From: Actinomycetes bacterium
GTDB taxonomy: Bacteria; Actinomycetota; Acidimicrobiia; Acidimicrobiales; RAAP-2
Assembly: GCA_021805305.1 (NCBI GenBank)
Contig: JAJZFO010000148.1
Coordinates: 1-8,584, forward strand
Reading direction: 5' to 3'
Length of the DNA: 8,584 nucleotides
Shown: positions 1 to 4,071 of the stretch, piece by piece
How positions within the stretch are numbered: position 1 is the stretch's first letter
How the letters are laid out: each line of letters opens with the position of its first letter
Position numbers and translations under genes: made by a program
Notes under the pieces: model-generated
The model's input: only the letters and a program-made list of their open reading frames with translations
What the model was told of the DNA's origin: nothing
Databases searched by the model: none

Positions 1-767
1 GGTTTTCTTGCCTCGAACAAGATTCGCTGTGCGTGTGACGCGAAACGTCCCGAGCGTTCTATCAGTTCGAAGAGATCCTTTAATCGATCGCGGTACCTCT
101 CCACCGTGAAGTCCGGGACCGTCCAGGTGACCTTCCTCAAGAAGTAGACCACGGCGCCGACGTCGAAGAAGACCACCGGCAAGGACTCCTCTCGGGCGTC
201 GATGACCTCGAGTCCCGCGTCTCGCGCCTGGCGCATCAGCGTGGCCAATCGCTGGCGCTCCGACATCGGCTGGGGTCCCATGAAGAATTCGGTGAGTTCG
301 CTGTTGGTACCGGCGCCGATTTGCTGTGAGAAGTACGTCCCGTCGGGTCTGAGGACCCGCTGGATCTCGGGCCAATTGTTCTCAGTGGGGTGGCGACTAC
401 AGACGAGATCAAACGTCTCGCTGGCAAAAGGTAGGCCGTCGCCTTCGGGCACCTCCACGATGTCGACTCCGTAAGGGGCGAGTGTCTCGCGGGCCACGGT
501 GACGTTGGGCGACCACGACTCGGTGGCGGCGAGCGTGAGGGGACGCCGCTCACTCTTGGACAGGGCTTCGGCGAATCGTTCGCCGCCGCCCGTTTGGAGG
601 TCCACGGCGGATGACGCCGTGTTGAGTCGACGGGTCACACCCACGAGGTAGCCCCACGACGGGCGACCTTCGACGGCTCGCCCGTCGAGCCACGAGAAGT
701 CCCACCCCTCGGTGGGTTCCGCGTTCGCCTCGAAGACGAGCGCGTCGAAGACGGACGGATCAGCCAC
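1..767 (-). CDS. Class I SAM-dependent methyltransferase (3' end just beyond the window)
   Basis: The minus-strand frame is open from a GTG at 767 to the left edge and gives 255 residues. It starts MADPSVFDALVFEA, continues with GWDFSWLDGRA (about 21-31) and RPSWGY, and reaches the SAM-binding loop AVDLQTGGGE (54-63). An acidic strand-end motif, ATESWSPN, lies near 81-88, and FASETFDLVCSRH near 110-125 is the usual post-II region. The visible end, HAQRILFEARK, looks like the natural C-terminus, so probably only a few residues are missing. The fold is a Rossmann SAM methyltransferase; the substrate cannot be read from sequence, though this actinobacterial family is often annotated simply as a methyltransferase. 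The frame stays open upstream to a stop near 996. I chose 767 because family-like sequence begins there and the upstream residues look non-coding. No strong ribosome binding site precedes it. Fold confidence is high; start confidence is moderate. Confidence 0.88.
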   Translation of the reverse strand, partial: MADPSVFDALVFEANAEPTEGWDFSWLDGRAVEGRPSWGYLVGVTRRLNTASSAVDLQTGGGERFAEALSKSERRPLTLAATESWSPNVTVARETLAPYGVDIVEVPEGDGLPFASETFDLVCSRHPTENNWPEIQRVLRPDGTYFSQQIGAGTNSELTEFFMGPQPMSERQRLATLMRQARDAGLEVIDAREESLPVVFFDVGAVVYFLRKVTWTVPDFTVERYRDRLKDLFELIERSGRFASHAQRILFEARK

Positions 768-1080
768 GCTCGTATCGTTGCACAATCGCGTCGGGCCGCC
801 GACGTCATCGGGTTCAGCCAGTCCAGGACGACGGAAATGAGAAGCACCGGTGGGGAGCTGGATGCTTTCGCGCAGGAGCAATATGGATCCCGTGCGCGAG
901 GAGGCGTAGGCCAGATCTGGGCTCCGTCGTCGTGCCCGGTGACCCCCCGTGCACGCTTCACTCGAGCCTCTCCATGACGCGGGGCCGAACTTCACTTCGG
1001 GTCACTTTCTCACTGACCCAACGGGCACGCGTGACCGGTGCGTCCAGGTCCGGCGTCTTCAGGTGTGTGAATATCGATTC
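768..1080. other. Gene-poor stretch between the methyltransferase and the small membrane protein
   Basis: About 313 bases separate two divergent genes. I see no convincing gene, tRNA or strong repeat. The methyltransferase frame stays open through much of it on the minus strand, but its translation is rich in Arg, Ser and Gly and resembles no start of that family. Both promoters must lie here. On the plus strand, GAATAT at 1069-1074 sits six bases before the ATG at 1081 and could be a -10 element. Confidence 0.5.
1069..1074 (+). promoter_or_regulatory. Possible -10 element of a leaderless promoter
   Basis: GAATAT matches TATAAT at three key positions and ends six bases before ATG 1081, so transcription would begin at or near the start codon. 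No convincing -35 is visible. The same geometry is seen before ATG 2214. Confidence 0.3.
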
Positions 1081-1350
1081 ATGCATCTTCCATGGCTCAA
1101 TCGCTCCCAGAGAATCGTCGTCGTCGTTGCCCTGGGAGTGGCGCTGTACGTTCTCGGTACGTGGTTCACGGCGCCACAGTTTCCCGTGGCCAGTGGGTGG
1201 GCCGGCTACGCGCCATTGACGAGTTCCTTCGTCCGCATGAGGTGGAGCGGCGGCGCTGATCTCGTCCTGTGGTTCGCGTTGATTGCGGTGTGGGTGCTCG
1301 TGTCGACGTATCTCCTACGAACGAGAACGACGAATCGCGACGACAACTGA
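1081..1350 (+). CDS. Small two-helix membrane protein, unknown function
   Basis: This gene encodes 89 residues. Two hydrophobic helices are clear: about 11-29 (RIVVVVALGVALYVLGTWF) and about 59-79 (ADLVLWFALIAVWVLVSTYLL). The loop between them holds GWAGYAPLTSSF, and the tail is short, charged and polar (RTRTTNRDDN). The layout resembles short conserved actinobacterial membrane proteins of unknown function with a W-x-GYAPL loop; that resemblance is from memory. The frame is open upstream to 949, but ATG 1081 is chosen because hydrophobic family-like sequence starts there and the upstream residues look random. No Shine-Dalgarno lies at a normal distance. GAATAT ends six bases before the ATG, which would suit a leaderless message. 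It is convergent with the acidic protein gene downstream. Confidence 0.72.
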   Translation: MHLPWLNRSQRIVVVVALGVALYVLGTWFTAPQFPVASGWAGYAPLTSSFVRMRWSGGADLVLWFALIAVWVLVSTYLLRTRTTNRDDN

Positions 1351-1400
1351 GCCGTGTCATCGGGGTGGTGGCGACGGGCGATCTCCGCCACACGCGAACG

Positions 1401-1425
1401 CTGAGACCCCGCGAACGGGCCTCAG
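1401..1425. terminator. GC-rich hairpin between convergent genes
   Basis: CTGAG (1401-1405) pairs with CTCAG (1421-1425), and CCC (1407-1409) pairs with GGG (1417-1419) inside it. One mismatch separates the two helices and the loop is about seven bases. The 3' arm overlaps the stop codon of the acidic gene. A second inverted repeat, GTGGCG/CGCCAC, lies at 1368-1391. There is no T-tract, so if this ends transcription it does so without the classic U-run. Position between two converging genes is the main support. Confidence 0.4.
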
Positions 1426-1796
1426 TCCGTCTCGGGCGCTCTGGTGACCGTTCTACCCGTCGTCATCGCGTCGTCGAGATCCAATTGGACCTCGTCACCG
1501 TGCACGACGTCCACTGACCGACTCGGTCCCTCGAACTCCGTCATCAGGGTGTCGAAGTCGTTCGACTCCTCTTCATCGCCCTGGGTGTCTTCATCGACGT
1601 CGATCTCCCTTCGGGGGATCGACGCATCGAATCCCGTCGAGAGGTCGTCGACATCGATCGATGAGCGAACGAACTCGTCTTCATCCTCGTCCTCGTCGAG
1701 CAACGCGGCATCGGAGGCGAGTGCCTCCTCGTCCTCTTCGCTGATCTCCTCGAAGATTGCGTCTTCGAGTTCTAGTTCCTCTTCGTCCTCGTTCAC
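1422..1796 (-). CDS. Highly acidic, lysine-free protein, unknown function
   Basis: The product has 124 residues, of which 49 are Asp or Glu (40%). It has six arginines, one histidine and no lysine. The first 41 residues are the most acidic (24 Asp/Glu), with runs such as NEDEEELELED and LDEDEDEDE. The middle and end are milder (REIDVDEDTQGDEEESNDFD, then VQLDLDDAMTTGRTVTRAPETD). No membrane segment, signal peptide or fold motif is visible; it is probably largely disordered. The GTG at 1796 is chosen because GGAGAGGAAGA lies just upstream; an adjacent in-frame GTG at 1799 is an alternative. The frame is open further upstream, but that stretch is Arg/Ser-rich and looks non-coding. It is not Pup-like: it is too long and lacks the C-terminal GG-Glu/Gln. 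A nucleic-acid mimic or a chaperone-type acidic protein is conceivable but is only a guess. Confidence 0.62.
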   Translation of the reverse strand: MNEDEEELELEDAIFEEISEEDEEALASDAALLDEDEDEDEFVRSSIDVDDLSTGFDASIPRREIDVDEDTQGDEEESNDFDTLMTEFEGPSRSVDVVHGDEVQLDLDDAMTTGRTVTRAPETD

Positions 1797-2213
1797 CACT
1801 CTTCCTCTCCGCACCCCGACATCGGTCGACGCGAAACAATTCAGACATCGCTCGCTCCCGCTCGAGTGAGCAGTCGAAGCCACGAGTGACGTCCTTGCCC
1901 TCATGGTAACGGAGAAGGGCCGTCGCGCACCCAGCGATCTCACGTGTCGAGTCCCCCCGCGCGACGTCGCCGGTGACCGACCGCGAGGATCGTGGACTCC
2001 GTGACGCTACGAGCACCCCCACACGCCCGACCGACGAGTCTGTGGCGCGGGTCAGTGCGGAAGGCCCGTGGGCGCGAGCGCCCGTGGTGCGCTCGGCCCC
2101 GCAGCATCGAATCGCACGCGGTCGCTCGCGGTCGCGCTGGCGCACTCGCGCTACTCCCCGGGGCCCTTCGACGCCGCGGTGAGTCGCTCGTCGTCCTTCG
2201 ATAGCATCGTCAG
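1797..2213. other. Gene-poor stretch of about 417 bases
   Basis: Open frames here give only Arg/Ser/Pro-rich translations typical of GC-rich non-coding strands, and none has a ribosome binding site plus plausible protein. I see no tRNA-like T-loop. It holds a possible hairpin at 2066-2087 (core GGGCG, loop CGAG, CGCCC, extended by two GT wobbles and two GC pairs). It also has a tandem 10-base repeat at 2117-2135, in which CGCGGTCGC occurs twice, separated by one T. It must carry the promoters of the two divergent flanking genes. Confidence 0.5.
2179..2207 (+). promoter_or_regulatory. Candidate leaderless promoter of the 79-residue protein gene
   Basis: TAGCAT at 2202-2207 fits the actinobacterial TANNNT -10 pattern and ends six bases before ATG 2214, so transcription should start at or next to the ATG. 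A weak -35-like GTGAGT lies at 2179-2184, with 17 bases between. No Shine-Dalgarno precedes the ATG, which fits a leaderless message. Confidence 0.5.
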
Positions 2214-2453
2214 ATGTCCTCGCGACTCGATCCCTCGTGGGTGGTGGTGACCAGCGTGCAGACCCTGAGCGGTGATCGCTGCGTGGATATCTTCGTGCGA
2301 CCCAGTGGGACCTTTGGCTACGAGGAGTTTCGCCGGGACCCGGAGGACATGGGCGCCTGGACCCCGCTGCACTATTACAGCGATCAAGAATTCCCCGGAC
2401 TCGATGAGACCATTGCCGCTGCGCGGCGCTCGGTCGCGTGGTTCACCCCGTAG
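2214..2453 (+). CDS. Small conserved-looking soluble protein, unknown function
   Basis: This encodes 79 residues beginning MSSRLDPSWVVVTSVQTLSGDRCVDIFVRPSGTFGYEEFRRDPEDMG. The core reads as a compact alpha/beta domain: two beta strands (WVVVTSVQT, RCVDIFVRP), an FGYEEFRRDPED turn, WTPLHYYS, then a helix (LDETIAAARRSVAWF). I recall the pattern D-I/V-F-x-R-P-x-G-x-FG-x-EEFRRDPED…WTP from short actinobacterial proteins without an assigned function; I cannot give a family name. It is not membrane-bound and has no cysteine pair or obvious catalytic triad. ATG 2214 is supported by the -10-like TAGCAT just upstream and by the protein pattern starting promptly. The gene stands alone, about 300 bases before the kinase. 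Confidence 0.75.
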   Translation: MSSRLDPSWVVVTSVQTLSGDRCVDIFVRPSGTFGYEEFRRDPEDMGAWTPLHYYSDQEFPGLDETIAAARRSVAWFTP

Positions 2454-2503
2454 TCCGCGGCGCGCCGCGAGCGGTGATCGTTCGATTCGTGCGTCCGCGG
2501 ACT
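2452..2503. repeat. Inverted repeat around and after the stop of the 79-residue protein gene
   Basis: AGTCCGCGG (2452-2460, overlapping the TAG stop) is the reverse complement of CCGCGGACT (2495-2503), with 34 bases between. The left arm runs into a perfect 14-base palindrome, CGCGGCGCGCCGCG (2456-2469), and the right arm lies in the palindrome GTCCGCGGAC (2493-2502). As RNA this could fold as one long or two short stem-loops and may serve as a terminator; there is no T-tract. Confidence 0.45.
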
Positions 2504-2541
2504 GCACGCCGCTCATCTCGCGACCGATCCAGTGATTTGTC

Positions 2542-2570
2542 GCCCGTGATCGAGGTGTCGATCATCGGGC
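2542..2570. repeat. Strong 12-bp hairpin with one bulged base
   Basis: TGATCGA (2547-2553) and TCGATCA (2558-2564) pair perfectly around a GGTG loop. Below them GCCCG (2542-2546) pairs with CGGGC (2566-2570), leaving one bulged T at 2565. That makes 12 base pairs in total, with no T-run after it on the plus strand. It could be a terminator, an operator or part of a small RNA. Confidence 0.5.
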
Positions 2571-2715
2571 CATGCCGTGCGTCGACATGGCGATGTCGCG
2601 CCCGGGGGTCGATGGCCCGGGTTCCCGGGAGCACTGGCGCCAAGAGGCGTTGGTGAAGGTGCCAGTGAAGGCTTTGGACCCGGTAGGGCCCTGCTCGTGC
2701 GCGTCCCGAGGGGGA

Positions 2716-2721
2716 TAGGGT
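2716..2721 (+). promoter_or_regulatory. Possible -10 element of the kinase gene
   Basis: TAGGGT fits TANNNT and lies about 37 bases before ATG 2759, leaving a short leader with a ribosome binding site. I could not find a good -35 at 16-18 bases. Confidence 0.3.
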
Positions 2722-2744
2722 CGAACTGAGAGGTCGTGAACGCG

Positions 2745-2753
2745 AGGAGGAGG
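2745..2753 (+). promoter_or_regulatory. Ribosome binding site of the kinase gene
   Basis: AGGAGGAGG provides AGGAGG five or eight bases before ATG 2759. It is the strongest Shine-Dalgarno in the window and fixes the start. Confidence 0.8.
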
Positions 2754-2758
2754 TTGCC

Positions 2759-3241
2759 ATGGAACTCAGCGCCGTGCCCATCGAGGTACCCGAAGGTCTC
2801 AACGTCATCGTGGGTCAGTCCCATTTCGTCAAAACGGTCGAAGACATCCACGAGGTGATGGCGGGGGCCAGTTCCCAGTTGGAGTTCGGTGTCGCGTTCT
2901 GCGAAGCGTCGGGTCCGTGTCTGATCCGTACTTCGGGCAACGCCGCCGACTTGATTGACCTCGCCGCGAGGAACGCGGAGTCGATCGGCGCGGGTCACAG
3001 CTTCATCGTCTATCTGCGCCACGGTTTCCCGATCAACGTGCTCAATGCCCTCAAGAGCGTCCCCGAGGTCTGCACGATCTACGCGGCGACGGCGAACCCG
3101 CTCGAGGTCCTCGTGGCCCAGACCGACCTGGGACGCGGGATCATCGGCGTGGTCGACGGCATGCCGCCGGCCGGGATCGAGACGTCCGAGGATCAAGCCC
3201 AGCGACACGATTTATTGCGCCGCATCGGCTACAAGCTCTGA
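2759..3241 (+). CDS. Adenosine-specific kinase family protein (PF04008)
   Basis: The 160 residues match the whole length of the small adenosine-specific kinase family. I recognise the collinear blocks NVIVGQSHFVKTVEDIHE (14-31), FGVAFCEASG (43-52), IRTSGN, IGAGHSFIVYLR (76-87), PINVLNALKSVPEVCTIYAATANP (90-113), VLVAQT, GRGIIGVVDG (122-131), GIET and the closing LLRRIGYKL. The protein is soluble, with no signal or membrane segment. The family name implies ATP-dependent phosphorylation of adenosine, but no P-loop is present and direct functional proof in bacteria is scarce as far as I know. Members are common in archaea and thermophiles. The start is fixed by a strong Shine-Dalgarno. It seems to be a single gene with its own leader; ParA follows after about 195 bases, so co-transcription is not indicated. 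Confidence 0.9.
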   Translation: MELSAVPIEVPEGLNVIVGQSHFVKTVEDIHEVMAGASSQLEFGVAFCEASGPCLIRTSGNAADLIDLAARNAESIGAGHSFIVYLRHGFPINVLNALKSVPEVCTIYAATANPLEVLVAQTDLGRGIIGVVDGMPPAGIETSEDQAQRHDLLRRIGYKL

Positions 3242-3411
3242 GCGGTCTGCCAACTGATTAGCGGCGAAGTCAGCGCGACGAGTAGTTGATCGACGTCGCC
3301 GCCCGTCGTCACCTGACGCCCGAATGACGCGAGGTTCTTGATCCCCGGCGAGGCGTGCGAGGTCGACCGGACTGGCGTCTCGCGGGTTCGCACTGGCGTG
3401 AGCGGCGAAGG

Positions 3412-3438
3412 GTGACCCTCCGAGGAGTGTCATAGCAT
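3412..3438 (+). promoter_or_regulatory. Possible promoter or ribosome binding site of the ParA gene
   Basis: Two readings compete. GAGGAG at 3422-3427 is a good Shine-Dalgarno for ATG 3437. TAGCAT at 3433-3438, the same hexamer as before ATG 2214, with GTGACC at 3412-3417 (15-base spacer), would be a promoter whose transcript begins at ATG 3446. Both cannot be used on the same transcript. Confidence 0.35.
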
Positions 3439-4027
3439 GCACATCATGAACATCATCGTGACCTCACTCAAGGGCGGCGTCGGCAAGTCGACCACGTCGA
3501 TCTACCTCGCCGCCGCCGCGGTGCAACGCGGGTACGACCCGGTCACCCTGATCGACGCCGACCCCCAGGCGTCCGCCGCGGAGTGGCTCGAGACCTGGCC
3601 CGCGCCAGGAGTGAGCGTCGTCGAAGCCCCCTCGGAGCGCACCGCGACGCGCGCGATGGACCGCGCCGTGGGTCTGGTCATCGTCGACACGCCCCCGGGC
3701 AACGAGCGCATCACCCAGGCCATCGTCGCGCGGGCCGACGCCGTCGTCATCCCGACCCGCGCCGGGGGCGTCGAGTACTCGCGGGTCTTGGCCACGCTCG
3801 ACCTGATTCCCGGGGAGGTGGCGCGAGGCGTCGTGATCGTCGCGGCGCGTCTGGGCACTAACGACCTCGAGGCGGCCATTGCCTGGTGGAAGGAGCAGAG
3901 GGTCGAGATCTGGGGGATCATTCCCGAACGCGTGAGCATCGCGGCGGGCCCCGAAGACCGCCTGAGCCGCGAGGGTATCGAGGGCTACGACGGCGTCCTG
4001 CGACACGCGCTGCGCGGTTGGCGGTAG
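3437..4027 (+). CDS. Orphan ParA/MinD-type P-loop ATPase
   Basis: From ATG 3437 the product has 196 residues; from the in-frame ATG 3446 it has 193. It carries the deviant Walker A SLKGGVGKST with the signature lysine, Walker A' LIDADPQ, and the switch II motif VIVDTPPG, followed by ADAVVIPTRAGGVEYSRVLATLDLI as in ParA-type ATPases. These proteins dimerise on ATP, bind DNA or membrane, and position plasmids, chromosomes or protein cargo. It is short for a chromosomal ParA and lacks an N-terminal helix-turn-helix domain, so it resembles small orphan ParA proteins. No ParB or other partner is visible next to it. GAGGAG (3422-3427) sits nine bases before ATG 3437 and supports that start, but TAGCAT (3433-3438) sits seven bases before ATG 3446, which would suit a leaderless start there. 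It converges on the lysyltransferase gene. Confidence 0.88.
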   Translation: MHIMNIIVTSLKGGVGKSTTSIYLAAAAVQRGYDPVTLIDADPQASAAEWLETWPAPGVSVVEAPSERTATRAMDRAVGLVIVDTPPGNERITQAIVARADAVVIPTRAGGVEYSRVLATLDLIPGEVARGVVIVAARLGTNDLEAAIAWWKEQRVEIWGIIPERVSIAAGPEDRLSREGIEGYDGVLRHALRGWR

Positions 4028-4045
4028 GCAATGGCGCTCACCGCC
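4020..4045. terminator. Weak inverted repeat between convergent ParA and lysyltransferase genes
   Basis: GGCGGT (4020-4025, overlapping the ParA stop) and ACCGCC (4040-4045) form a six-base stem with a 14-base loop. There is no T-tract. It is suggested as a terminator mainly by its location in the 44-base convergent gap. Confidence 0.3.
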
Positions 4046-4071
4046 TGACTCGACGTACGTGCCGCGAGGGC

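Larger units (their letters stand above)
2454..2758. other. Structured gene-free leader region of the kinase gene
   Basis: No convincing gene lies in these 305 bases; open frames on both strands give Arg/Pro-rich translations. The stretch is dense in self-complementary sequence: the repeats at 2452-2503, the hairpin at 2542-2570, and three CCCGGG palindromes at 2601-2606, 2616-2621 and 2624-2629. A GTGAAGG direct repeat follows near 2653 and 2664. A -10-like TAGGGT (2716-2721) and the ribosome binding site of the kinase close the region. Confidence 0.45.

Noticed and set aside
236..553. 105-residue minus-strand frame inside the methyltransferase
   Set aside because: It is out of phase with the clear methyltransferase motifs and is Ser/Pro/Arg-rich.
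1422..1796. Acidic protein as a Pup (prokaryotic ubiquitin-like) homologue
   Set aside because: It is twice the usual length and ends in PETD rather than the required GG-Glu/Gln; proteasome genes are not adjacent.
1444..1869. Plus-strand frame with long serine runs
   Set aside because: It is the complement of Glu/Asp codons in the acidic protein; the minus frame has a Shine-Dalgarno and a more plausible protein.
2117..2135. Tandem CGCGGTCGC repeat as a CRISPR or iteron array
   Set aside because: There are only two short copies with a one-base gap; too few and too short for either.
2513..3208. 231-residue minus-strand frame opposite the kinase gene
   Set aside because: It is antisense to a full-length recognised family and shows no domain pattern.
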